A stretch of DNA of 64,000 bases from Siphonodentalium dalli (Eukaryota; Mollusca; Scaphopoda; Gadilida; Siphonodentaliidae): contig CP136069.1 in NCBI GenBank assembly GCA_032622095.1, forward strand, positions 122,316,126-122,380,125, given 5' to 3'. Numbering within the stretch: the stretch's first letter is position 1; the number at the start of each line of letters is the position of its first letter. Positions 34,321 through 45,385 of this stretch are shown one piece after another. A model generated the notes under the pieces. It was given only the letters and a program-made list of their open reading frames with translations. It made no database searches and was not told the origin of the DNA. The position numbers were made by a program, and so were the translations under genes.

Positions 34321-34738
34321 GTGGACCCAATTTTTCAAAAATTTCATAGAGTCCAAATAAAGGATTCTGTTCATGTATATTAATAATAATAGAAACCATG
34401 CCCATTGATGCAACATTTTAAGAGTATACTTCATGGTGGATTGTGTTAGAAATACAAAATGTCAACAACCGGTTCAAAGTAATTTTATCAAAGAACACTC
34501 AAGAAATATACACATGTAATATGTTTTTGTAGTACATCATTCATCACAACGTTCAGTACATTTAATTTTTTAAATCTCAATAAAGTTCAGATTTTGTATT
34601 TCTAACATAATCCACCATGAAGTATACTTTTAAAATGTTGCATCAATGATTACTAATATGCATGAACAGAATCCTTTATTTGGACTCTATAAAAATTTTG
34701 GGAAATTTTTGAACAATTGGGTCCACAAATCCCTTAAG
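34311..34738. repeat. foldback with 150-bp arms
   Basis: Arms 34311-34460 and 34591-34738 are reverse complements (TGTGGACCCAATTTTTC...TAGAAATACAAAAT) around a 130-bp loop. Confidence 0.8.
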
Positions 34739-35128
34739 GATGACGTTAGTTTACTGCAGAGCAACATGTATTTGTCACCTATCAACCCGCGCTCGCGATT
34801 GCCTCGGTAACTGGCATACCGGTCAATATGATAACAGGCAATCAGACTAATAGTGTAATCAGATTTATTGGCTGGCCGCTGGCCGACCTGAAATGCTTCA
34901 CCTGTACATTTTAAGGTCGAATTCCGAATTGTATATTACTTACTGTAATGCGAACCGATATCGAACACTTGTTGATGGAAATTCATCCATCAATGATGTC
35001 GTGGGCACTGTGTTTATAGTGAGCCGTTCATAATGGGCAAACCATCCTTGAGAAAGAAGTTGCTACAATCTGAAGTGTTTAGCTTTCGTCAAGAGTTTAG
35101 TTTCACAATCCATCTTGTCTACTTTCAG
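34739..35128 (+). other. 3' end of the intron before the Myb exon
   Basis: Ends in CTTGTCTACTTTCAG, a good splice acceptor at 35128. An in-frame ATG at 35033 (MGKPSLRKKLL) lies upstream of this acceptor and could start an alternative unspliced form, but the intervening residues look non-coding. Confidence 0.5.
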
Positions 35129-36736
35129 AACACAGACACGGTACACTCGAGCACAGCATCACCTGCTAAGAACCAAGACACATTACCTATGTCGAACAAT
35201 ATCCCCGCCCTGGCCGCCCAAGATGGCGGGAGTCACGACGCTATGGGTTCTATGATGTGGCGTTTGCTTGCTCAGATGTTACCTCAACAAAATGAGAGAA
35301 ATAGCGCCAGTGCCGATATATTCTCACTTCTGCAAAACATGTATAAACAACACTCTCAGAATGCTGGGTACCAGCCTAAGCCGCCTAGCGAGAAAGAGGG
35401 AACAGGACCAATCGATAACATGGCAGCATTCATTAGCCAAGCCGAGCAACATGGATTCCTTGATAAGGACAACGGTCAGAAGCTGAAGTTCTTGCTCAAT
35501 CCGCTTGTTTGTGGAGATGGCATGAAACCTCCAATTACACCTGGTGGCGAAAATCAGACTCCAGGAGGCAGTGCCCAGAATTCTCCAAATACACAGGCGA
35601 CGTCTGCTCTACAGAGCGCACTTATGGCTAAAATAGGAAGCATGGGTCAGCAGCACAGGGATGACATGCATCCACTTCCTGAACACAATAAGGGACTGAC
35701 GTTTCTGGAGACGTTTTCAGATGACGCAGTTAGATGTTTGATATCTATTTATAAACGACAACGTGAAGGGTTTGTCGGCCACGCAAAGGACAGGATGAGA
35801 GCATGGGAGAAAGTTTGTAACCAGATGAGGGAACATGGTTACGTTCTGACGCGGCAACAGTGCAAAAATAAGTGGCACTCATTGGTGTATAATTATAGGC
35901 AGTGTAACGAATACAACAAACAGATTGGGTACAAGCGGAAAGAATGTCCGTACTATAAGGAAGTCGAAGAAGTTCTGGAAATTGAACAGCGAATGAATCG
36001 AGGTCGGAGAGTTGCCCCCATATTTTATCCACGCCCAGAGATAACAACGCCTGGAACCTTTCAACCGCAGGGGAGCCAGTCTTTTGGTCAGAACACAGCG
36101 GCAGTTCCACAGAGCCCAATGGAAAGTCCCATGTTACCTCCAACGCCAAAATCTCAAGCGCAGGAAATTCCGCCATTACCGGACATTCCACAGGTACCAT
36201 CGCCAGTTGTTAAAGGTGAGCCGACCTCACAGGGGTATCAAGATAAGTCAATGAATGAATTCATCATAACGCGGAACGACCAATCACAAAACGGAAAAGA
36301 CGAAGATTCAAAATTGGAAAAAGAGGAAAACGGTTGTGATGATTCAATCTCAAGGGACATAACTAGTATGTTAGCCCAGGAAACCCGGCATCTGAATGGA
36401 TCTGAACCAGTTGATGGAGACGACATGTCGACTGGCTCAAATAACGACACACGCGGGGAGCCAGCGAAAAAAAAACGAAAAGTGGCGGGCAAGGAAGCTA
36501 ACCAGCAGACTAGTATGAATGGCAATGTTCCCGATACGCTCATTCGATATATACTGTTTAACGAAAAAAGACACGAACAGGAGTTGGCCGCCATTAAAGA
36601 GAAGATGACACAGCAGGAGACTGCGCGCGACGAGCGTCACAAAGAACACATGCAGATCATGACCGAACTTGTCGGCGCTGTGAATGCATTGGCGTCACAA
36701 AGGAGCACAGAACGAGAAGCACCCAATGCCACGTAA
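35129..36736 (+). CDS. trihelix Myb/SANT-like DNA-binding protein, main coding exon
   Basis: Encodes 535 residues ending in TAA at 36734-36736. With proposed exon 1 the protein has 562 residues. It carries a Myb/SANT-like trihelix domain (about residues 220-310, from GLTFLETFSDDAVRCLISIY to CPYYKEVEEVLEIEQ) with the spaced tryptophans RAWEKV and NKWHSLVYNY typical of the Myb_DNA-bind_4 type. A Pro-rich linker follows, containing the SUMO-consensus VKGE, then an acidic segment, a strong nuclear-localisation signal AKKKRKV (about 473-479) and a C-terminal coiled coil (EKRHEQELAAIKEKMTQQE onward). This layout suggests a nuclear DNA-binding regulator that oligomerises; related domains also occur in domesticated Harbinger transposon proteins. 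Within the exon the first ATG is at 35189 (MSNNIPALAAQDG), an alternative start giving 515 aa. An ATTAAA follows at 37007. Confidence 0.9.
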   Translation, partial: NTDTVHSSTASPAKNQDTLPMSNNIPALAAQDGGSHDAMGSMMWRLLAQMLPQQNERNSASADIFSLLQNMYKQHSQNAGYQPKPPSEKEGTGPIDNMAAFISQAEQHGFLDKDNGQKLKFLLNPLVCGDGMKPPITPGGENQTPGGSAQNSPNTQATSALQSALMAKIGSMGQQHRDDMHPLPEHNKGLTFLETFSDDAVRCLISIYKRQREGFVGHAKDRMRAWEKVCNQMREHGYVLTRQQCKNKWHSLVYNYRQCNEYNKQIGYKRKECPYYKEVEEVLEIEQRMNRGRRVAPIFYPRPEITTPGTFQPQGSQSFGQNTAAVPQSPMESPMLPPTPKSQAQEIPPLPDIPQVPSPVVKGEPTSQGYQDKSMNEFIITRNDQSQNGKDEDSKLEKEENGCDDSISRDITSMLAQETRHLNGSEPVDGDDMSTGSNNDTRGEPAKKKRKVAGKEANQQTSMNGNVPDTLIRYILFNEKRHEQELAAIKEKMTQQETARDERHKEHMQIMTELVGAVNALASQRSTEREAPNAT

Positions 36737-37408
36737 ACGTTATTTTTAAAAAAGCTTGAACCATCGTGTTATGTTTTCAAACAATGACGCGTAATTTGAA
36801 TTGGATTCCATGTATACACAGACAAAGTTACACTGAACGTTGTTTTTGGAGAAGAATCAAACATGTGAATTTGTGTTGCAAGCAATCAAACTTTTCGATA
36901 TCGGTGATAAAACCCTCTTCTCTGTATTAGTTGTGTAATGATGTGGTCTCCTTGAGACGACTCAAACATGCCTATATTTTCCTTACACACCGATATCACC
37001 TACCGGATTAAAGGGACACAATGCCTTCGCAGTGTGTAAATATGAAAAACCCAAATGCTTTGTAAAAACATCATTAAGACATGGAAAGTTTTATAGACCT
37101 TGTTCTAATTACTATTAATAACTCTCCAATGACTAGATTTCGCAAGTTGAAACCATTGCTATATAAATTATACTGTTACATTGCTAGTCATATTATCTAC
37201 AAACATTTCCGTTTGCAATTGCAAGTAGAATATTTGTTTTGACAATTTGTATGTTTCATTGCTATGGCATTATCATGTACGCTTTCGAGATTTGATCGGA
37301 ATTTGGTCAATTGTTTGTTCGTAAAATATCTTCCACTAACAGTAATGTTTACATACCATGTTTTACATGCGACACCTCATCATTGAAATATATATATATA
37401 TTTCCTTG
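36737..37408 (+). other. 3' UTR and flank of the Myb/SANT-like gene
   Basis: AT-rich with no second gene. ATTAAA at 37007-37012 is the nearest plausible polyadenylation signal, about 270 bp after the stop. Confidence 0.4.
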
Positions 37409-37446
37409 CTCGGGGAGAGCTTTCCGATGAATGGCAACAAGCCATT
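37409..37446 (+). mobile_element. fragment of the 4.1-kb MITE family
   Basis: CTCGGGGAGAGCTTTCCGAT then GAATGGCAACAAGCCAT matches the loop and inner arm of 4079-4291. The ends are lost. Confidence 0.7.
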
Positions 37447-38639
37447 TTTGGTAACGATGGTTTTACAAAGTTTTCTGATTTTTCACATCTACCCACTGCG
37501 AATGCCTTATGTACTTTTAAGACAACGTTTCCGCCGCCTTACCCGCGCAGTAACACGGCCTCGGTTGCGCTCAAATTAACATTATTTCCACATTGCATAA
37601 ATCTCAGTTCCATGCAGTTTAAAATCAGGTAACATTGACAGTAAAGCGGACATTTTGTCATATATAAGTATGTACATGTATGCATGTAGATATGCCTATA
37701 TATTAATGTAGTGTTTGGTATCACCGTCGATAACATAAATACACTAAAGGTGCACCGTGCATTCAATATTCCAAACCACCAGTTACGACAACAACACGAA
37801 ATATTATTTCTGAATCTTGTCATGTCTTCTATTTGTTAACCGGGTAAAGATATCTCTTTATGCCCAATTCATCTTTGAAAATAATTTTTATCCTCGTAAA
37901 TAAAAAGTTAAATTGATCTTGCGAAAATTAGTTAAAGGCTAACCTAAATCAAACCGTAGTTGGATTATTATAAAAATCAAAACAACTGCACGAAAGCTAA
38001 TATTGTTATCTAGAACAATCTTTATTTAGTTCAAATGCATGAAACTGGAAGTGTGTCTTTGAACGGAAAAGAATTTCTCTAACAGTATATATTCGCATAA
38101 ACTTCTTTCACAATGCATGCATTAGATCATTCTGTTATCGTGAAAATAAGCAGTCCGGGCTTATTTATATGTCGCGTTTTATGCCCAAATATAGCTTATT
38201 TGAGAAAAAAATACGCTCTATGGGCGTAAAATGTGTCGTTCAAAATAAGCCCGTATGGAGCTTATTTAAAAAACGAAATAAGCTCACATATGCACTATTT
38301 AATATACTTTTTTCATCGACACTTCATCGATTTCGAAACCACAATTGGAAAGAAGTTCACATTGCGGAATTTGATATCGTTTATATCTTCATACTTATCT
38401 TCTGTGTGTATACTATATCGTTGTGTGTTTCACCTGCATAATCGTTGTTCTCTTGACAATCGTTATATTATAATATATATGTTCTATATACCACTCATGT
38501 TTGATATTCGATCTCTAGCTCATACGGTAAATAGTCCCGATTTTTATCGGTTGTCCCGTCAGCAGTAGGATTAACCCTATTCCGTCAAAGTAGGTTTGTC
38601 ATATAGGCCACATTTTTGCCCGAAGTCAGACAAACTCTC
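37447..38639. other. intergenic, nothing recognised
   Basis: AT-rich. Short GCTTATTT/AAATAAGC inverted words near 38160-38290 are the only structure noted. Confidence 0.3.
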
Positions 38640-38790
38640 TTTATTGCTGCCATACATGTATCAGATATAGAATAACACGGAACGCTCTTTTATGTTCCAT
38701 GTCGTGCAAATGGCTGTTTGGGTGGGGGGGGCGAACACCTTGTGCATAGATACATTTGTCATCGACCTATTTCGATACCGGGGAAAATTC
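38640..38790 (-). repeat. inverted fragment of the 13.7-kb dispersed repeat
   Basis: Read on the minus strand it gives TTTTCCCCGGTATCGAAATA, ACAGCCATTTGCACGACATG and AACATAAAAGAGCGTTCCGTG, matching 13860-14060. Confidence 0.65.
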
Positions 38791-38851
38791 AAAAGCTATG
38801 TGGCTTAATAAATATATACAATATGTATGTTATTTGATGTTTTATATATAG

Positions 38852-39258
38852 ACTAGAATTGATCATTTTGAAGGTCAAGGTCTGGTCGGGGTCACGATTG
38901 GACCCGTCCAAAACAATCAGTGGACAAAAGTAACCCCACGTATCAAATTTCGTCGAAATCCCATCAAAATTGGCGGTTTGACCTTGAAGTTAACCGATTT
39001 TAAGGTCAAGGTCACGTCGCACGGGCAAATGAATATGCTTAAGAGACTCGCCATAAGAAAGTACCCCCACATACCAAGTTTCATCGAAATCCCGTGATAT
39101 TCGGGCATTTGACCTTGAAATTACCCGATTTTAAGGTCAAGGTCACGTCGCACGGACAAATTAATATGCCTATGTTCGTCCCCGGCCATTTTCGAGTCCA
39201 TCGATTACAGACACACACACACACACACACACACACAGATCTTCCAAAATATATAATA
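38852..39258 (+). repeat. TCAAGGTCA-rich dispersed repeat, copy 1
   Basis: Begins GACTAGAATTGATC and ends in an (AC)n run and AAAATATATAATAGACTAG. Compared with the next copy it lacks about 170 bp directly after the leading GACTAG. It contains alternating TGACCTTGA and TCAAGGTCA words spaced 20-25 bp apart in inverted pairs. Confidence 0.8.
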
Positions 39259-39884
39259 GACTAGAAGATGACCCGACTTCGTCCGGGCTTTGACCTTGAA
39301 TTGGCCATTTTGAAGGTCAAGGTCAATTGGGGTCACGATTTGACCAGTCCAAAAAAAACACTGCCCGGACAAAAGTACCCGACAAACGTGCCCGTCGAAA
39401 TCCATCCGGTTTTACCCGATTTGACCTTGAATTGATCATTTTGAAGGTCAAGGTATGGTCGGGGTCACGATTGGACCCGTCCAAAACAATCAGTGGACAA
39501 AAGTAACCCCACGTATCAAATTTCGTCGAAATCCCATCAAAATTGGCGGTTTGACCTTGAATTGGCCCGATTTCAAGGTCAAGGTCACGTCGCACGGGCA
39601 AATGAATATGCTTAAGAGACTCGCCATAAGAAAGTACCCCCACATACCAAGTTTCATCGAAATCCCATGATATTCGGGCGTTTGACCTTGAAATTACCCG
39701 ATTTCAAGGTCAAGGTCACGTCGCACGGACAAATTAATATGCCTATGTTCGTCCCCGGCCGAAAATACCCCCACATACCAAGTTTCATCGAAATCGGCTG
39801 GGCCATTTTCGAGTCCATCGATTACACACACACACACACAGACAGATACACACACATATCTTTCAAAATATATAATAGACTAGC
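39259..39884 (+). repeat. TCAAGGTCA-rich dispersed repeat, copy 2 (longer)
   Basis: Starts AGAAGATGACCCGACTTCGT and ends in ACACACAGACAGATAC then AAAATATATAATAGACTAG. It has three or four internal sub-repeats of about 130 bp, each with TTTGACCTTGAATTGGCC and TTCAAGGTCAAGGTCACG. Relatives are 44884-45385 (reverse), 47745-48320 and 56040-56620 (reverse). Confidence 0.85.
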
Positions 39885-40438
39885 CGATGAGCCCGACGTT
39901 GTCCGGGCTATTCAAAAACCAAATTTCAAGTCGATGAGCCCGACGTTGTCCGGGCTATTCAAAAACCAAATTTCAAGTCGATAGCTCTACCCGTTTCCGA
40001 GATCTGGTCTGCGCATGCGCGAAGCTGGCGTCGCACGTGCTCGGCGACCCGATAAAATTCGTATCCGGGGCAAGATACATTCACATAGCAAATTTCAAGT
40101 CGATAGCTCCACCCGTTTCCGAGATCTCGTCTGCGCATGCGCGAAGCTGGCGTCGCACGTGCTCGGCGACCCGATAAAATTCGTATCCGGGGCAAGATAC
40201 ATTCACATAGCAAATTTCAAGTCGATAGCTCCACCCGTTTCCGAGATCTGGTCTGCGCATGCGCGAAGCGGGCGCCGCACGGGCTCGCCAATACGACAAC
40301 GTTCACCGCCTGGTCAAACTACACACACGTACCAAGTTTCGTCCCGATCGGTCGAGAATCGTAGATTTGTATAAATGACAGACAGACAAACAAACATACA
40401 TACAGACAGAGGTCTTCAAAATGTATATGAGATAATGG
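39885..40438 (+). repeat. dispersed repeat with 122-bp satellite carrying GCGCATGCGC
   Basis: Starts with two copies of a 45-bp unit (CGATGAGCCCGACGTTGTCC), followed by units of 122 bp at 39968-40089, 40090-40211 and a diverging third at 40212-40333. It ends in a GACAGACAGACAAACAAACA tract and TCTTCAAAATGTATATGAG, like the preceding family. Each 122-bp unit contains the perfect palindrome GCGCATGCGC (40011, 40133, 40255), the shape of an NRF-1 site. The region is GC-rich and open in several frames because of the repeat, not because it codes. Confidence 0.85.
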
Positions 40439-41875
40439 CCTCCATTCGCTCAGATCAGCCAAATATACCCCGAAAATGAAAACTTGAGAAAAATAACGGT
40501 ACTTTGTATTAACACACTAATCCCATTGCAAGACCAGCCGGACCCATCAACATCATAGCTAAACCGACAGGTCCTACCAACATAATGGCATATTACCAGG
40601 GCCACTTAACCAGGGGTGATACCATTATCATATATATGTACCACGGTGTACTGATTAAATACCCCAAAACGATAAGAATATAATAACTAATATTAAAGTG
40701 ACGCTAGGCTTCCGCAGGCAATCTTCATATTATATGAACATTTCCTGAAGGAACTACTCGTCACTGAGTATCAAAGTGGGTTCATGCGAAATAACATAAA
40801 TGTCTGTAAACAAATATTATCAACAAGTACATAACCGAAATTTATTGAAATTATGTAAACATTACAGTTACAGTGCAATTGCCGATAACAGTCTAATAAA
40901 ACAGTTCAATCAGATTTTGGCGGCATGTTAACATAAGAAAAGGTCAAAGCATTGGAAAATATCTGAAAATCTAATTCAGACCAAAATATTTGAACATGCT
41001 ACACGATTAGCGATGGTTGTTGACAAATCACTGACAGTTTTATTTATATAACATGCTTTCAATACTCCAAATTTCGTTATTGGAGAGCTATCAATAATAA
41101 ATATAAGAACAAATTATATCTATTTCTCCACGTTCTTCCTGCATGGTGGTGATGCTTTTGCAGAGTTTTATAATTGTTTGGTCAATTTCACGTGACTATA
41201 AACTTTTTACGAATGTGAACCCCGTCAATTCAATTGAGTATAAGTCCATAGATGCAGCATATAAGTTCAACAGTGTATTCCTTCTCTGATATTCGACTGG
41301 AATTCCTGCTATGTTTTATATAAGCACCACATTGATTCTATAATATTTATAACGTGCTTGGCTTGATTAATGAAATCCGGATTCAACCAAAATGAATTTA
41401 CTTTGAAAGTCGCTCTTTTTTTTCAATTTGGCAAAATTTTACATTTGAAAATAACCGACCGTACCATGTCTTTAACCGCATAAAACAATGACGAAGTACG
41501 TTATTTGATTGTTCGTTCTTTTTATGATACATACTTGAATGACAATCAACGAAATCTTATCTCATTGCTATGGGGACTGTTGAATTCAGCTAACATTTAC
41601 TGCTGATCTAATTACGAATAGGATACTACGTCACTAGAAATTGTGTTTTACGAGTGCGGTTTCGAGAAGTCATGTATGGGTACGTGAGCTTTGCATACAA
41701 CCATCGATCCCATATGTATTGACTATGACCTGATGACAACACAATTAAGTACAAAATAACCAAAAACAACCAGAACCATATCACACCACTGCGAGTGGCA
41801 CGGCGTTGGAACAGCACTGTTTTCTCACAAACTGACTCGTATAGTCGTCAATTCTGCGAAAAGATGTTTGGACCA
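40439..41875. other. intergenic, nothing recognised
   Basis: AT-rich, with no supported gene, repeat or RNA. Confidence 0.3.
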
Positions 41876-41883
41876 TCCGAAAA

Positions 41884-42181
41884 TGATTATTTGATTAGGG
41901 TTTAATGTCGCTTTCAGCAACTAAGGCCATATCACGGCATATCCAGTGTTAATAGTGGAGGAAATCCGCACACTTTCGGCTAATCTTACAGTGATTTCAA
42001 TGGCTGATAAACTCGTCCACTATGTGCCATCGGCAAGTAACCGGGAACTCCGCCATATATTGATTTCGAGTTACAAAGTTCACGATGGAAACATGTGGAT
42101 TTGAACCCTTATCGCCAACGCTGAAGGGCGAAACAGCTGGAGTTGTACCCCTAACCGATTGAGCCACCAAGGCCCCAACCG
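41884..42181 (-). mobile_element. tRNA-derived SINE
   Basis: On the minus strand the head reads GGGGCCTTGGTGGCTCAATC, with an A box TGGCTCAATCGG (42155-42166) and a B box GGGTTCAAATCC (42097-42108) of a pol III promoter. The body ends in GATATGCCGTGATATGGCC and the tail GCTGAAAGCGACATTAAACC, a tail type common in molluscan SINEs. TCCGAAAA flanks both sides (41876-41883 and 42182-42189) as an 8-bp target duplication. Confidence 0.88.
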
Positions 42182-42189
42182 TCCGAAAA

Positions 42190-43290
42190 AAAATTGTATT
42201 CGTAATGATTATCACTAGTAGTTCATTAGGAGAAAGGTGTCCAGTGTGTCTATCATGTGTATTATATATGCAGTCAGGATCAGCATATATGTATTCAATG
42301 TACATAATTACCCCTGAACATGGTAACGGTGAGTGCATGCATTATCCACACACAATGATTTTAATTGCTCTAATATAAATCGGTCAGCATCTTGGAACAC
42401 TATATACCTATAACGTGTAACAAAACGAAGAATCCGTTCCATCACCCCTTCGCCCCCTCCATCAGCTCCCACTCCATCGTGCTTTCTGTCGTTCTCCAAT
42501 AGTATGATATTTAGTCTAATACCTCCACTGTGGAGAAGAGTATTTACAGGTTATTTACAATTTTGCCGTGTTATGTGCATGGATATGATTACCAAAACAC
42601 GCATTCAAACATCTTCTAGGTTCAGTAGATTTTGTGAGAGCTCGAGCTCGCGTTAAAGGTTTGAGTGTCACATCAACCATTAATGTTGAGTGTAGTTGGG
42701 CCTTTGATGACCGAGCAAGTTGTCAGAAAAAAAATACTGCTGAGTGGCGTATATATAATTATGTCGTCGACACACTCCGTTAGATGCTGGGGAGGTGAAG
42801 ACACGTTCCCTCCCAGTAAGAATGCAGATAGTGGTTCATCGTCCAATGAGTCGTGCATGAAAATGAATATTCCGATACCAAAGTGATTGATAATGAATTC
42901 CCAGTAGCTATATCGGAAAGACACTATGACTTCTGATGGACAATATCCTACAGCATGGGATCTCAGATTATCCATGGATGTTGTCTTGTTGAGTAACAGG
43001 CCTAAGTTTCATAGTTGTGCTGAACGGTCGTGATATTGTTTCGGGGGTTTCCATATCGTCCAGCTACTAGCGGGGTCTGTGTTGACCAATCGGAAAGTAT
43101 TAATAGATGGGTTGCGGTCACATGTAATGACATGAAGTCGAGTAATGGTCCGAAACAGCTTTCTTGTAAATACTTCTCCATGCTACTTCTGATAGAAATT
43201 GACCAGTATTGGTGAATATGTCGAGGACGTCGTAGAGTTTATACACTTGTAAAATATTAACTAAATCGGACACGAATCCAGTTGTCTTTT
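42190..43290. other. intergenic, nothing recognised
   Basis: Open frames of 60-100 codons occur on both strands at 42660-43215, but none shows a recognisable domain, start context or splice partner. Confidence 0.3.
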
Positions 43291-43291
43291 T

Positions 43292-44869
43292 AGCTCAACT
43301 TACTTTTGTAAGTTTGAGCTATTGCCATGGTTTGGCGTCCGTCGTCCGTGTGTCCGTGTGTCCGTCAACAATTTCCTTTGGCGCGGGCTACAGGTTGTAC
43401 CTTTGGTCTGATCTTCATGAAATTTGTCATGAATGTTGACATTGACATGTAGATGGGAACGAGTCATTTTGGGGTCATTCGGCCAAAAAACATGGCCGCT
43501 GGCAGCCATCTTGGATTTCAAGATTCAATCCATTGGCGCGGCCTACAGGTCGTACTGTTCATCTGATCATCATGAAATTTGTCATTGATGTTAATAATGA
43601 CATGTAGATGGGAACGAGTCATTTTGGGGTAGTTCGGCCAAAAAACATGGCTGCCAGCAGCCATCTTGGATTTTACTCTTTGCATGACTAAATCCTTTGG
43701 CGCGGGCTACAGGTCGTTGTGTTGGTCGGAAGTTTATGAAATTTGTCATGGATGTTAACACTGACATGTAGATGGGAACGAGTGATTTTGGAGTCGTTCG
43801 GCCAAAAAAAATGGCCGACAGCAGCCATCTTGGATTTTACTCTTTGCATGACTAAATCCTTTGGCGCGGGCTATAGGTTGCCTTTGGTCTAATCTTTATA
43901 AAATTTGTCATTGACATTGACATGTAGATGGGAACGAATCATTGTGGGGTCATTCGGCCAAAAAACATGGCCGCTGGCGGCCATCTTGGATTTCAAAATT
44001 AAATCCATTGGCGCGGGCTACAGGTCGTACTGTTCGTCTGATCATCATGAAATTTGTCATGAATGATAACAATGACATGTAGATGGGATCGAGTTGTTTT
44101 GGGGTCATTCGGTCAAAAAACATGGCCGCCAGCAGCCATCTCGGATTTTACTCTTTGCATGACTAAATCCTTTGGTGCGGATTACAGGTCGTAGCTTTGG
44201 TCAGATGGTCATGAAATTTGTCATGAATTATAACAATGACATGTAGATGGGAACGAGTCGTTTTGGGGTCATTCGGTCAAAAAACATGGCCACCAGTATT
44301 TTACTCTTTGCATGACTAAATCCTTTGGCGTGGGCTACAGGTCACACCTTTGGTCTGATCTTTATTAAATTTGTCATGGATGTTAACACTGACATGTAGA
44401 TGGGAACGAGTTATTTTGGAGTCGTTCGGCCAAAAAACATGGCCGCCAGCAGCCATCTTGGATTTTACGCTTTGCATGACTAAATCCTTTGGCACGGGCT
44501 ACAGGTTGTACCTTTGGTCTAATCTTTATGAAATTTGTCATGAATGTTGACATTGACATGTAGATGGGAACGAATCATTGTGGGGTCATTCGGCCAAAAA
44601 ACATGGCTGCCAGCGGCCATCTTGGATTTCAAAATTCAATCCATTGGCGCGGTCTACAGGTCGTACTGTTCGTCTGATCATCATGAAATTTGTAGGTCGT
44701 AGCTTTGGTCAGATCTTCATAAAATTTGTCATGGATGTTAACAATTATACGTAGATGGGAACGAGTCCTTTTGGGGTTTCAATTAGCACCTTTCCTATTC
44801 CTCCATTTACTGTCAACCATTAAATTATTCCCCTACATAAGTTGAGCTACAGTGTCATTGACACTTTCA
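43292..44869 (+). mobile_element. Helentron/pearl-like element, third copy
   Basis: A 1578-bp copy in the same orientation as the nested element at 21019. It runs from AGCTCAACTTACTTTTGTAA, through a GTCCGTCGTCCGTGTGTCC core and nine or so monomers, to AGTTGAGCTACAGTG then TCATTGACACTTTCA. The left flank ends TTTTT and the right flank begins TTTGAATAAC, again a T-T junction. Some monomers have internal deletions, for example near 44285 and 44690. Confidence 0.8.
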
Positions 44870-44883
44870 TTTGAATAACTCTG

Positions 44884-45385
44884 TGGTATGGGCCTATTAA
44901 TTTGTCCGTGCGACGTGACATTGACCTTGAAATCGGGTCATTTCAAGGTCAAACGCCCGAATATCACGGGATTTCGATGAAACTTGGTATGTGGGGATAC
45001 GTTCGGCCGGGGAGTGACATAAGCATATTCATTTGCCCGTGCGACATGACCTTGACCTTGAAATCGGGTAACTTCAAGGTCAAATCGCCAATTTTGATGG
45101 GATTTCGACGAAATTTGATACGTGGGGTTACTTTTGTCCACTGATTGTTTTGGACGGGTAATATCGTGACCCCGACCTGACCTTGACCTTCAAAATGATC
45201 AATTCAAGGACAAATCGGGTAAAACCGGATGGATTTCGACGGGCACGTTTGTGGGGTACTTTTGTCCGGGTAGTGTTTTGGACTGGTCAAATCGTGACCC
45301 CACTTGACCTTGACATTCAAAATGGACAATTCAAGGTCAAAGCCCGGACGAAGTCGGGTCACCTTCTAGTATATAATATATAAGA
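44884..45385 (-). repeat. TCAAGGTCA-rich dispersed repeat, reverse copy
   Basis: Reverse-oriented relative of 39259-39884. It starts, on the minus strand, with CTAGAAGGTGACCCGACTTC and loses the (AC)n end. Confidence 0.8.

Noticed and set aside
35033-35128. Residues before the Myb protein's first good exon as true N-terminus
   Set aside because: The segment ends in a strong splice acceptor and reads like intron (hydrophobic, low-complexity). Kept only as an alternative start.
35745-36649. Antisense frames of 61-151 codons opposite the Myb/SANT exon
   Set aside because: Shadows of a real coding exon; the plus-strand protein has recognisable domains.
40015-40374. 119-codon open frame over the 122-bp satellite
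   Set aside because: Open because of GC-rich tandem units whose length is not a multiple of three. Both strands are equally open and no domain is present.
42097-42166. Functional tRNA gene on the minus strand
   Set aside because: A and B boxes are present but the acceptor and anticodon stems do not close. The body and tail identify a SINE with a target duplication.
42665-43215. Possible transposase or membrane-protein frames
   Set aside because: Both strands are partially open with no conserved motif. Composition matches the non-coding surroundings.
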